Assembly (NCBI GenBank): GCA_905236235.1
Contig: CAJOPA010000102.1
Span: 1 to 36,216, forward strand
DNA length: 36,216 bases
From: an uncultured Eubacterium sp.
Lineage (GTDB): Bacteria > Bacillota > Clostridia > Lachnospirales > Lachnospiraceae
Direction of reading: 5' to 3'
Shown here: one piece after another, positions 16,609 through 23,783 of the stretch
Position numbering within the stretch: position 1 is the stretch's first letter
How the letters are laid out: each line of letters begins with the position of its first letter
Position numbers and translations under genes: made by a program
The notes under the pieces: generated by a model
Told to the model about the DNA's origin: nothing
Seen by the model: only the letters and a program-made list of their open reading frames with translations
The model's database searches: none

Positions 16609-17862
16609 TTACTCTCTCCTCAGCGCCTCCACCGGATCGAGGTTTGCCGCCTTCCTTGCGGGAAGCAGACCAAACAGGATACCGATGAACATGGAGAATA
16701 CCACGGCCAAGAGCGCTGCCGGAATGCTGATCGCCACCGGCGTCTCGGAGATTCGGGAAATCACCTGCGCCAGCACGATGCCCACGACCACACCAAAGAT
16801 ACCGCCGATGCTGGTCAGCACCGCTGCCTCCGTCAAAAACTGATGCATCAGTTTGCCTTTGCGCGCACCGATGGCCTTCTTTAAGCCGATCTCGGACGTA
16901 CGCTCCGTGACGGACACCAGCATGATGTTCATGACGCCGATACCGCCGACAAGAAGGGAAATCCCGGCAATGAACAAAAGCATGCGGTTTGTGGCCTCGG
17001 AAAGCTGCTGGATCTCCTTGGCCTGCTCCATCAGATCGATCGCCTTGTAGGTCAGGGTATCATCCTCGGATGTCACATAGCTGTTTAAGATCTCCGCCGC
17101 AGCCTTGCCGACATCGGTCATATCATCCACGCTGTTTACTTTTAAAACCACGTTTTGCGGTTCGTCAAAATTGTAGACGATCGCCCAGGCGCTCTCCGGG
17201 ATATACACCTTGCTTCCGTAACTGTAGGAATAAGTATAGTAATCCTCCACGGAATTGATCGTCGGCTCATAGGAATTCATCTCCTCAACAACACCGATCA
17301 CCGTAAAGGGCTCTCCCTTGATCTCGATGGTCTTACCCACGGCATCTTCGCCAGCAAAGAGCGTATTCGCCGATTCCTTGTCCAGTACCGCCACTTTTAA
17401 TTTTTGATCGATATCACGCTGGGTGATGGCTCTTCCTTCCATCACGGTATAGCCGCATAAGGACAGATAATTGGTATCGATCCCGTAGATGTAGCCGCCG
17501 GATAAAGATGTTGTCAGATAGGACACACCCTCATATACCTCACGATAATAGTAGGAAGCCACGTCGGAAACATTTTTAATGCTGCGAAGCTCCTCCAAAA
17601 TCGACTCCGTCATCTGGGGCACACCCTCCGGTACGCCGTTGTATTCGGTTTCGTACGTCCAGTCTCCCTGATACAGCATAACCTGTACGTTGCTGCTGCC
17701 GGATCCCACAAGATTCATCTTGATCTGTTCATTGGTCCCCTTGATCGTGGAAACAATGGCGATGATCGCCGCAATACCGATAATGATACCCAGCATTGTC
17801 AGGAAGGAACGCATCTTATGGGACAGGATCCCGCGAAATGCCAGTCGAATATTTTCTATCAT
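16609..17862 (-). CDS. MacB-family ABC transporter permease
   Basis: 417 residues. One N-terminal membrane helix (about 17-39, RSFLTMLGIIIGIAAIIAIVS), a large extracytoplasmic MacB periplasmic-core domain (about 45-285) and three C-terminal helices (about 292-316, 340-366, 372-398) with the family motifs SEIGLKKAIGARK and LLPARKAANLDPVEALRRE. This is the type VII/mechanotransmission architecture: MacB-like proteins move no substrate through the membrane themselves but drive extrusion of peptides, antibiotics or lipids. Last gene of an operon with an ATPase and two adaptors; no substrate can be assigned. Confidence 0.93.
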   Translation of the reverse strand: MIENIRLAFRGILSHKMRSFLTMLGIIIGIAAIIAIVSTIKGTNEQIKMNLVGSGSSNVQVMLYQGDWTYETEYNGVPEGVPQMTESILEELRSIKNVSDVASYYYREVYEGVSYLTTSLSGGYIYGIDTNYLSLCGYTVMEGRAITQRDIDQKLKVAVLDKESANTLFAGEDAVGKTIEIKGEPFTVIGVVEEMNSYEPTINSVEDYYTYSYSYGSKVYIPESAWAIVYNFDEPQNVVLKVNSVDDMTDVGKAAAEILNSYVTSEDDTLTYKAIDLMEQAKEIQQLSEATNRMLLFIAGISLLVGGIGVMNIMLVSVTERTSEIGLKKAIGARKGKLMHQFLTEAAVLTSIGGIFGVVVGIVLAQVISRISETPVAISIPAALLAVVFSMFIGILFGLLPARKAANLDPVEALRRE

Positions 17863-17877
17863 TTCTTTTCCCTCCTA

Positions 17878-19029
17878 TCAATATCCTATGTAGTCCACTT
17901 CGGTGGTGGCAATGCCTTCCTTACCGGTCTTGCCGTACGGAAAGGCGATCAGGTCACTCTCGCTTAGGCCGGCCTTGATCTCGATATAACTGCCCCAGAG
18001 GCTCTTGCCGGTCTTGACGTACTGCTTCACAAGCGTTCCGTCCTCGCCCTGCTTTAGAACATAGGACTTGCCGTCCTCCTCGCGGACAAAATATTCATCT
18101 ATATAAATACCGCCCTCTTCCTCAGCACTGCCGGAAAAGGTCAGCTCCACGCCCTCGCCGTTTTGCAGTCCCGTGGTATCCGCGATAAACGCCGTAAAAG
18201 TATAATTGGACTCCGCCGCACCGGAACTGTAATACTCCTCATCCGTGGGGTAATCCGATATGGAAACCACCTCTGCCTCAAAGGAGGTACCGCTTTCCCA
18301 TGAAAATCCGGAGATAGCATCCCCTACGGAGATCGTATCCCGCTTTAATTCCGAGATATAGCCGGTCACGTAAAACCCTTCCGAAGCCGCAATGGTGATA
18401 AAGGCCGAGGTATCTTCCTTGCCGATGGTATTCACATCGCCCACTTTTTTGACCGTACCGTTGATGGTGGCCGTCACAACGCCGTCGTTAAGGGAAGACT
18501 CCAGGCTCGAAAGCTCCAACTGCGCCCTGCGCAGGGCAAGATTTAACGAAGAAATCTCCTGCTGTGCGGAAGCGATCATTCTCGCAAGCTCCTCCGCCGT
18601 ATATCCCACATCACCCGAAGCCGTCGGATCGATCGGGGTCGTTGCCTGGAGCCTTGCCAGCTTGGACTGCGCCAGCGCGATCTCATTTTGCTGCATGGCG
18701 ATATCGATCTTTTTTTGCTCTACATTGATCTGTGCTTCCTCTACGTCAAAGGCGATAATGGGATCGCCCACATGCACTTCCTGTCCCTCTTCCACATAGA
18801 TCTCCGATACCGTCTGCGACGACGACACAAAGATCTCCTGGTAATCATCCGCCGTAATGGAGCCGTAGGATGTCGTATCATCCCCCCAATACGTGATCAA
18901 TATATTGGATACGGGCACAACCTCCGCAACCAGATTTTTGGCACTGATCTTTACATATGCGTACACACCGCCCACGAGAATACCCACGGTCAGGAGAACG
19001 CCGATCAAAACTTTCCATATTGTTTTCAT
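17878..19029 (-). CDS. Efflux adaptor, HlyD/RND membrane-fusion family (second copy)
   Basis: 383 residues. An N-terminal membrane anchor (about 5-27), a split biotinyl-lipoyl domain (SSSQTVSEIYVEEGQEVHVGDPIIAFD at about 68-95, matched by VVTATINGTVKKVG), a coiled-coil hairpin between them (about 97-180, rich in Gln, Ala and Leu) and beta-barrel domains to the end. In Gram-positives such adaptors stand on the outside of the membrane and pair with MacB-like permeases. The ATG is 1 nt after the ATPase stop. It shares the fold but not close sequence with the adaptor at 19708-21201. Confidence 0.88.
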   Translation of the reverse strand: MKTIWKVLIGVLLTVGILVGGVYAYVKISAKNLVAEVVPVSNILITYWGDDTTSYGSITADDYQEIFVSSSQTVSEIYVEEGQEVHVGDPIIAFDVEEAQINVEQKKIDIAMQQNEIALAQSKLARLQATTPIDPTASGDVGYTAEELARMIASAQQEISSLNLALRRAQLELSSLESSLNDGVVTATINGTVKKVGDVNTIGKEDTSAFITIAASEGFYVTGYISELKRDTISVGDAISGFSWESGTSFEAEVVSISDYPTDEEYYSSGAAESNYTFTAFIADTTGLQNGEGVELTFSGSAEEEGGIYIDEYFVREEDGKSYVLKQGEDGTLVKQYVKTGKSLWGSYIEIKAGLSESDLIAFPYGKTGKEGIATTEVDYIGY

Positions 19030-19030
19030 G

Positions 19031-19711
19031 CTATTCCCCTTTCCTTTCCTCGTGGATCATACCGTCGATGATATCCAGACGACGCTTCGCATGCGACGCG
19101 ATGCCCGCATCATGCGTGATCATGACGATGGTGGTCCCTTCCTCGTTTAATTTGGAAAACAATTCCATCACCTGTCTGCCGGATGCAGAATCGAGCGCAC
19201 CGGTAGGCTCGTCGGCCAAAACAATCTGCGGATGGTTTACAAGCGCTCTGGCGATCGCCACGCGCTGCTTTTGTCCACCCGAAAGCTGCGTCGGCTTAAA
19301 GTCCACGCGATCGGCCAGACCCACGCGTTCCAAGGCTTCGCGTGCTCTCTCCCGGCGTTCCTTCCTGTGGATGCCCGCATAGCTTAAGGGCAGCGCCACA
19401 TTTTCCAATGCCGTCTCCTGCGACAAAAGATGAAAACTCTGAAAAACGAAACCGATACTGTTGAGTCTCAGATCCGCCATCTGACGTTCGTTAAATTTGG
19501 AAACGTCCTTACCTTCAAACAGATACGTGCCGCTCGTTGCGCGGTCCATGCATCCGATGATGTTCATAAGCGTAGACTTCCCGGATCCGGAAGGCCCCAT
19601 GATGGCCACATACTCTCCGGAGTCCACGGCAAGCGATACATCCTTAAGGACAGGCACCACCAGTTTATCGGAGGTGTAATCCTTAAAGATCCCTTTCATA
19701 TCAAGAATCAT
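19031..19711 (-). CDS. ABC transporter ATPase, MacB/LolD type
   Basis: 226 residues. Walker A GPSGSGKST (39-47), Q-loop Q91, signature LSGGQKQR (143-150), Walker B IVLADEP (163-169) and H-loop H200 are all intact. ALENVALPLSYAG is typical of the MacB/LolD/FtsE group. It energises the permease encoded two genes on. Its ATG overlaps the end of the upstream adaptor by 4 bp (ATGA), and the downstream adaptor follows after 1 nt, so three proteins are translationally linked. Confidence 0.96.
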   Translation of the reverse strand: MILDMKGIFKDYTSDKLVVPVLKDVSLAVDSGEYVAIMGPSGSGKSTLMNIIGCMDRATSGTYLFEGKDVSKFNERQMADLRLNSIGFVFQSFHLLSQETALENVALPLSYAGIHRKERRERAREALERVGLADRVDFKPTQLSGGQKQRVAIARALVNHPQIVLADEPTGALDSASGRQVMELFSKLNEEGTTIVMITHDAGIASHAKRRLDIIDGMIHEERKGE

Positions 19712-21201
19712 TCCACTGCCTCCCCGTCGGTTGCGCCTTCGCCTTCCACAGTCTCACCGTCTGCGGCCTCGCCGTCTGCAAGTTCACCGTCCGCAAGCTC
19801 ACCGTCCGTGCTTTCAACGTCCGTGCTCTCGCCGTCCGTGGTAACGCCCAGCATTTCATCGATCTCTTCCTGCGTGAAGAGTTCCGTCAGATCATCCACG
19901 CCGTAAAGGAGCTTCAGATCATCCTCCGTCATCTGGTAGCCGTCTTCAAACATGTAATCGATATCCAGATCTTCCAGCTCGGAGGACATGTCACTGTACA
20001 TTTCCTCGTACATCGGCGAAGAATAATCCACTTCATCCTCACTGGTAACGCATATCACACCTTCATACAGGCAGGACATCGCCACGGCGATATAATCGGA
20101 TTCGCTTAAGCCCTCCAGGATCTCGTATCTGCCGGAATTTTCATCATAATTGCCGATCGTTACGTTACGCTTTTCAAGCTTACCGTTGTCATTGCGCGCC
20201 CAGACATAGGTCTCGTTCTCATCCATCACAAGATAGGACATATCCAGCCAGATGCCCTCGAGCGCCGTCGTGTCCTGACCGTAATCCAGCTCGATATACA
20301 CGTGCTGTCCCACAATCAATCCGTCCGTGCTGTCAAGCTCCACATAGAACGGGTACTTGCTGCTCGTGGTGGAGGAAGAGCTGTCACTTGAATAATACAT
20401 GCTTGATGAAGAACTATTCTCGGGATTTTCCGTATCGATCTCCGAGATCGTACCCGTCCAGGTAATACTCTCGTCCACTCTGGAGCGGATGATCACATCC
20501 TGTCCCGCGGACAGGCTCCAGATGTTCTGCTCGTTAATGGTGCCCTTCACCCGATAAGATCCCGTCGCCACAATGGTGATAAAGTCTCCGTCGCCGGTGC
20601 CGTTTGTCACATAGGACGTGTTTAACGTCTTGATCACGCCATCCATGGAAGCCGTGACTTCCACATTGGCGATGGAAGCCTGCAGTTTTTCGATCTCCAG
20701 GCTCTTTAATTTTTTATTGTTCTGTACCTGCTGGATGCTCATCTGCACGGACTGGATCTGGGTGGTGTATTCAAACTGCTCACCCTCCAGTGCCTGATCC
20801 CTCTGGGCCGCCAGCTCTGCGATCTGATTGTTGTATCCCGCGATCTCATTGTCATAGGATTCCAGATCAAGCTGCGCCTGCGCAAGCTCGCTCTCAAGCT
20901 CCGCGGTATCATACGTAAAGAGGATATCCCCTTCCTTTACTTCATCACCGACCGATACGTAAACCTCCGCGATCTTCCTGTCGCTTGCCGGATTTACCGC
21001 TACGGTCTTTTGCGTCTCCACAATACCCATGTAGGAATTTTGCGTTCCATAGGTCTGGTTAACAATGGAAGAAACGGATTGCACATAGACCTTATCCGAA
21101 GAGCTCTCTTCCAGAATGCCGGACTTATACACGCCAAAAGCGGCGGCTGCCACTACTGCTGCCGCAATTACGACACCCACGATCACTTTGACAACTTTCA
21201 T
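19708..21201 (-). CDS. Efflux adaptor, HlyD/RND membrane-fusion family (first copy) with acidic repeat tail
   Basis: 497 residues, much longer than the second adaptor. Membrane anchor at about 5-25, lipoyl half-motif VNPASDRKIAEVYVSVGDEVKEGDILFTYD, coiled-coil (about 105-180), second half VEVTASMDGVIKTLN, a serine-rich loop (SSSSSMYYSSDSSSSTTSSK), beta domains, then an Asp/Glu-rich tail. The last ~45 residues are pentapeptide repeats of the form S/L-T/A-D-G/V-E. Start ATG 21201 has AAGGAG at 8 nt. First gene of the operon, behind a consensus promoter and palindromic operator. The tail's role is unknown; wall or metal-ion contact is a guess. Confidence 0.88.
   Translation of the reverse strand: MKVVKVIVGVVIAAAVVAAAAFGVYKSGILEESSSDKVYVQSVSSIVNQTYGTQNSYMGIVETQKTVAVNPASDRKIAEVYVSVGDEVKEGDILFTYDTAELESELAQAQLDLESYDNEIAGYNNQIAELAAQRDQALEGEQFEYTTQIQSVQMSIQQVQNNKKLKSLEIEKLQASIANVEVTASMDGVIKTLNTSYVTNGTGDGDFITIVATGSYRVKGTINEQNIWSLSAGQDVIIRSRVDESITWTGTISEIDTENPENSSSSSMYYSSDSSSSTTSSKYPFYVELDSTDGLIVGQHVYIELDYGQDTTALEGIWLDMSYLVMDENETYVWARNDNGKLEKRNVTIGNYDENSGRYEILEGLSESDYIAVAMSCLYEGVICVTSEDEVDYSSPMYEEMYSDMSSELEDLDIDYMFEDGYQMTEDDLKLLYGVDDLTELFTQEEIDEMLGVTTDGESTDVESTDGELADGELADGEAADGETVEGEGATDGEAVE
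19738..19842 (-). repeat. 15-bp tandem repeat coding the acidic tail
   Basis: Seven consecutive 15-bp units encode TTDGE, STDVE, STDGE, LADGE, LADGE, AADGE and TVEGE at residues 454-488 of the first adaptor. The units are close at DNA level (several share ACCGTCCG on the plus strand), so the number may vary by slippage in steps of five residues without breaking the frame. Confidence 0.85.
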
Positions 21202-21214
21202 ACATCATTCTCCT

Positions 21215-21253
21215 TATACTATCTGTATTAATTCTCTTAATACAGATAGTATA
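21215..21253. promoter_or_regulatory. Perfect 39-bp inverted repeat, probable operator of the exporter operon
   Basis: TATACTATCTGTATTAA, a 5-bp centre (TTCTC), then its exact complement: 17-bp arms with no mismatch. Each arm is itself partly symmetric (ATAC-5-GTAT). The right arm covers the -10 box and the left arm reaches the SD, so a bound protein would block initiation. No regulator gene lies in the window's exporter neighbourhood, so it is presumably encoded elsewhere. The symmetry suits a dimer pair, but the family cannot be told. Confidence 0.8.
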
Positions 21254-21276
21254 GTACGGCAGCAAAAAAGTGTCAA
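21248..21276 (-). promoter_or_regulatory. Promoter of the exporter operon
   Basis: TTGACA (21276-21271), 17 bp, TATACT (21253-21248): a full-consensus -35 and near-consensus -10. Expected start near 21241, giving a leader of about 40 nt. The -10 lies inside the right arm of the palindrome. Such a strong core promoter normally needs repression, which fits the operator. Confidence 0.85.
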
Positions 21277-21301
21277 CCTGTCTTTTCCTTGAATTGTGCT
21301 T

Positions 21302-21328
21302 TTGCACCCATGGTTTTTTTGATATAAT
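21302..21328 (+). promoter_or_regulatory. Promoter of the methyltransferase gene
   Basis: TTGCAC at 21302, TATAAT at 21323-21328 with an upstream TG (TGATATAAT, extended -10). The spacer is 15 bp, short, but the extended -10 can compensate. It diverges from the exporter promoter only about 25 bp away. Confidence 0.6.
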
Positions 21329-21358
21329 CTTTGGGAATAACAAGAGAAAGGCAAACCT

Positions 21359-22246
21359 ATGTGGATCACCGATACCTGGAAAGATTATGAAGTCCTCGAC
21401 ACGGGGGACGGAGAAAAACTGGAGCGCTGGGGCGACTATCTGCTGATACGTCCGGACCCCCAGGTCATCTGGCATGCCCCTCGCAAGGACCGCGAGTGGA
21501 AACATCCCAACGGACATTACCATCGCAGCAGTAAGGGCGGCGGATCTTGGGAGTTTTTTGATCTGCCGGAACAGTGGGACATCCGCTATGACCTCGCCAT
21601 AGGCAAGACGCTGACCTTTCGTTTAAAGCCCTTCCAGTTCAAGCATACGGGACTGTTCCCGGAGCAGGCTGCCAACTGGGATTGGTGCGGCAAGCGGATC
21701 GCAGACGCCGCACAAAGCGGCAGACAGATCAAGATCCTCAATCTCTTTGCCTATACCGGCGGCGCCACCCTGGCCGCTGCCGCAGCAGGTGCCCACGTGA
21801 CCCATGTGGATGCCTCCAAAGGCATGGTGACCTGGGCCAGAGAAAACGCTGCCGCCTCCGGTCTGGCCGAAGCGCCGATCCGCTGGCTCGTGGATGACTG
21901 CGTCAAATTTGTGGAGCGAGAGCTTCGTCGCGGCAATCACTACGACGGGATCATCATGGATCCGCCTTCCTACGGCAGAGGTCCCAAAGGGGAGCTCTGG
22001 AAGCTCGAGGACAACATTCACGATCTCATCCGCCTGTGCGCCGGGCTTTTATCCGAGGATGCCCTGTTTTATCTGATCAACTCCTATACCACCGGTCTGT
22101 CTCCGGCGGTGCTGACCTATATGCTCTCCACGGAGTTAAAGGCACGCGGCGGCCGGGTCGAAAGCAGCGATATCGGACTTCCGGTTACAAAAACCGGCCT
22201 TGTCCTTCCCTGCGGAAGCACCGGCCGGTGGGAAACAACGTCCTGA
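21359..22246 (+). CDS. Class I SAM-dependent methyltransferase, RlmI/COG1092-like
   Basis: 295 residues, the only plus-strand gene here. The Rossmann core has motif I NLFAYTGGATLAAAAAGA (128-145), acidic D151 (VDASKG), D179 (VDDC) and motif IV DPPSYGRGPKGE (201-212). DPPS/T-type motifs occur in enzymes that methylate RNA bases, and the closest family I recognise is the 23S rRNA m5C methyltransferase RlmI. The N-terminal PUA domain of RlmI is not recognisable; instead there is a short beta-rich segment (about 1-95). An RNA substrate is likely but unproven. The SD is weak (AAAGG). Its 3' end converges on the 79-residue gene. Confidence 0.85.
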   Translation: MWITDTWKDYEVLDTGDGEKLERWGDYLLIRPDPQVIWHAPRKDREWKHPNGHYHRSSKGGGSWEFFDLPEQWDIRYDLAIGKTLTFRLKPFQFKHTGLFPEQAANWDWCGKRIADAAQSGRQIKILNLFAYTGGATLAAAAAGAHVTHVDASKGMVTWARENAAASGLAEAPIRWLVDDCVKFVERELRRGNHYDGIIMDPPSYGRGPKGELWKLEDNIHDLIRLCAGLLSEDALFYLINSYTTGLSPAVLTYMLSTELKARGGRVESSDIGLPVTKTGLVLPCGSTGRWETTS

Positions 22247-22282
22247 TCCCCTATTGAAATAATCGTATCCGTAACACCCTCC

Positions 22283-22522
22283 TCAGATGTCCGGTTCGTC
22301 AAACGTAACCGTGACAAAATATCCGCGGGGGGTGTTTTTTACATCTTTTACCACGCCTTCCCGCGATTGCAGACGTTCATAGATCCTGTAGTTGCCCGAC
22401 ATGGCCACCATGGGGATGATGGTATAGTAGTAGCTGGCGGCGATCTGTCCTTCCTCGATCTTGACCGTATCCCCTTCCTTGACCAGATTGGGGCGTTCCA
22501 TTTTGAATTCCATTTCTCGCAT
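22283..22522 (-). CDS. Hypothetical protein, 79 residues
   Basis: MREMEFKMERPNLVKEGDTVKIEEGQIAASYYYTIIPMVAMSGNYRIYERLQSREGVVKDVKNTPRGYFVTVTFDEPDI. No membrane segment or signal peptide. KEGDTVKIEEGQ and EGVVKDVKNTPRGYFVTVTFDE read like the strands of a small beta-barrel (SH3/KOW-like), but this is only a resemblance. GGAGG lies 9 nt before the ATG at 22522; a second in-frame ATG at 22513 has a poorer SD. It stands alone between a terminator and the convergent methyltransferase. Confidence 0.75.
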   Translation of the reverse strand: MREMEFKMERPNLVKEGDTVKIEEGQIAASYYYTIIPMVAMSGNYRIYERLQSREGVVKDVKNTPRGYFVTVTFDEPDI

Positions 22523-22551
22523 CCTGCATTTCCTCCGTATAAACTTCCTTT

Positions 22552-22557
22552 ATTTTA
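22552..22557 (-). promoter_or_regulatory. Possible extended -10 promoter for the 79-residue protein
   Basis: TGGTAAAAT on the minus strand is an extended -10 about 30 nt before the start codon, downstream of the neighbouring terminator. No good -35 is visible at 16-18 bp, so this is tentative. Confidence 0.35.
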
Positions 22558-22581
22558 CCACAGCTTCCGTATAAAAATGCA

Positions 22582-22623
22582 CAAAAAAAGAAGCGGCCAA
22601 AGATTTCTCCTGCGCCGCTTCTT
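22582..22623 (-). terminator. Intrinsic terminator after the small charged protein
   Basis: AAGAAGCGGC (22623-22614) pairs with GCCGCTTCTT (22597-22588), a perfect 10-bp stem with a 16-nt loop, followed on the minus strand by a run of seven Ts. It lies about 30 nt after the stop at 22653. Confidence 0.9.
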
Positions 22624-22652
22624 ACATGCATGCTCTGCTCATATACTTTCTC

Positions 22653-23015
22653 CTATGCTTTAAAATCAACGGAATGACCGAGGATCGGATTGTAAAGGAT
22701 CTCCTCCGGAACATCTTCATCTTCCGGTCGCCGCAGCCTTTTGGCTCTCAAGGTAACTTCCTGCGGTTTGTGATCCCTTATGGCGGTTTCTTTTTCCGAA
22801 GTTGCGACGGCTTTGATGCGGTTTTCTTTTTCTTTTTCCCGCTTCGTCTCTTCGTGACTGTAAACCACTGCCTTTTGCGTTTCCATGGCCTTTTCCATAA
22901 CGGAAACAAATCTTGCGATATTATTTCCGGCATTCGGCGATGCTTCGAGCGCCGTTTGCATCTGCACCGGATCATAGAATACGGGCGGACCGTTCAACTG
23001 TACTGTTGAGATCAT
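22653..23015 (-). CDS. Hypothetical charged protein, possibly motility-regulon
   Basis: 120 residues, no family recognised. N-terminal MISTVQLNGPPVFYDPVQMQTALEASPNAG, then a likely long helix (NIARFVSVMEKAMETQKAVVYSHEETKREKEKENRIKAVATSEKE) and a C-terminal basic/acidic stretch (RAKRLRRPEDEDVPEEI). No signal peptide or membrane segment. AGGAGGG SD. It has a sigma-28-like promoter and a strong terminator of its own, so it can be a single-gene unit. The promoter points to the flagellar regulon of a motile organism, but the protein sequence gives no independent support. Confidence 0.8.
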   Translation of the reverse strand: MISTVQLNGPPVFYDPVQMQTALEASPNAGNNIARFVSVMEKAMETQKAVVYSHEETKREKEKENRIKAVATSEKETAIRDHKPQEVTLRAKRLRRPEDEDVPEEILYNPILGHSVDFKA

Positions 23016-23016
23016 A

Positions 23017-23079
23017 AAAATCCCTCCTTTCTACCTTCTATATCGGCAAAACTTATGTAAAGTTAACAGGAGGGATTTT
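23017..23079 (-). promoter_or_regulatory. Inverted repeat that can hide the SD of the small charged protein
   Basis: On the mRNA strand AAAATCCCTCC (23079-23069) is the exact complement of GGAGGGATTTT (23027-23017), which contains the SD just 4 nt before the start codon. The 41-nt loop holds a small hairpin (AACTT-TACAT-AAGTT). The 5' arm lies upstream of the predicted start of the local promoter, so the lock can form only in read-through RNA. It could also act as a poor terminator (TTTTT follows). Confidence 0.55.
23040..23065 (-). promoter_or_regulatory. Sigma-28/sigma-D-like (flagellar) promoter
   Basis: TAAC (23065-23062), a 14-bp spacer and GCCGATAT (23047-23040). The Bacillus sigma-D consensus is TAAA, 14-16 bp, GCCGATAT: the -10 matches 8 of 8 and the -35 3 of 4. 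Expected start is near 23033, 20 nt before the start codon. A rival reading, TTAACT with 18 bp to TATAGA, would be a poor sigma-A promoter. Confidence 0.6.
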
Positions 23080-23118
23080 CTTTTTAACACGAGACTTACG
23101 AGCCCCGCTTAATAGCTT

Positions 23119-23772
23119 TTACATGATCTTGATGTTGGGATCCACTTCAAAATCCGCGCCGGTCCTTGCCCGGATCTCGGAAACGCTGACACCGTCTCTG
23201 CGCTCCCGGAGCATCAATCCCTTTTCTTTATCCACGGTAAAGACCGCAAGCTCGGTCACGATGGACTTGACCACGCCCACACCGGTTAACGGCAAAGAAC
23301 ATTCCTTTACGATCTTCGGCTCGCCGTCCTTGGTGCAATGATCCGTAGCAACGATAACATTTTTGATACCGCTGACAAGGTCCATGGCGCCGCCCATGCC
23401 CGGATAGGAACCGGGACGTGCCCAATTGGCCAGGTCTCCGTACTGGGATACCTCGAAGCATCCGAGCACCGTGTGTTTGATCCTGCCGCGGCGAATCATA
23501 CCAAAGGAGGTGCACATACCAAAGCAGCTGGCACCGATGACAAGCTCCACGGTATTGCCGGCAGCGTTAAAATACGGCTCCTCCGGCTCATTGCCGCCGA
23601 TCACCTTGCCGTAACCGAGGATCCCGTTCTCCGTCTGTACGGCAACGTCCTTGCTTAAATAATTGGCCACCTGCATGGGGATCCCCACGCCGAGGTTTAC
23701 AACATCACCGTCACTGAAATAGGTTGCTATCTTTCGTGCGATAAAATCGCGATTCATTTCTCTTTCCGTCAT
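23119..23772 (-). CDS. atoA: 3-oxoacid/acetate CoA-transferase, subunit B
   Basis: 217 residues from MTEREMNRDFIARKIATYFSDGDVVNLGVGIP. The ORF-track start at 23835 overlaps subunit A; ATG 23772 has AAGGAG and follows the A stop by 11 nt. E48 in the TENGILGYG motif is the catalytic glutamate that forms the CoA thioester. GMGGAMDLVSG is the conserved glycine loop. The enzyme moves CoA between acetate/butyrate and acetoacetate or similar acids. The usual EHTAK stretch reads DHCTK here, so substrate choice should not be assumed. No thiolase or decarboxylase lies nearby. Confidence 0.88.
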   Translation of the reverse strand: MTEREMNRDFIARKIATYFSDGDVVNLGVGIPMQVANYLSKDVAVQTENGILGYGKVIGGNEPEEPYFNAAGNTVELVIGASCFGMCTSFGMIRRGRIKHTVLGCFEVSQYGDLANWARPGSYPGMGGAMDLVSGIKNVIVATDHCTKDGEPKIVKECSLPLTGVGVVKSIVTELAVFTVDKEKGLMLRERRDGVSVSEIRARTGADFEVDPNIKIM

Positions 23773-23783
23773 GGCTTTTCTCC

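Noticed and set aside
19738-19842. Tandem repeats as a CRISPR array
   Set aside because: Units are 15 bp without spacers and are translated as part of an adaptor protein.
22219-22230. CACCGGCCGGTG palindrome as a terminator or operator
   Set aside because: It lies inside the methyltransferase coding end and has no following T-run; coding coincidence is sufficient.
23017-23079. Inverted repeat read as a plus-strand terminator
   Set aside because: No plus-strand gene ends here and the loop is over 40 nt; the SD overlap on the minus strand explains it better.
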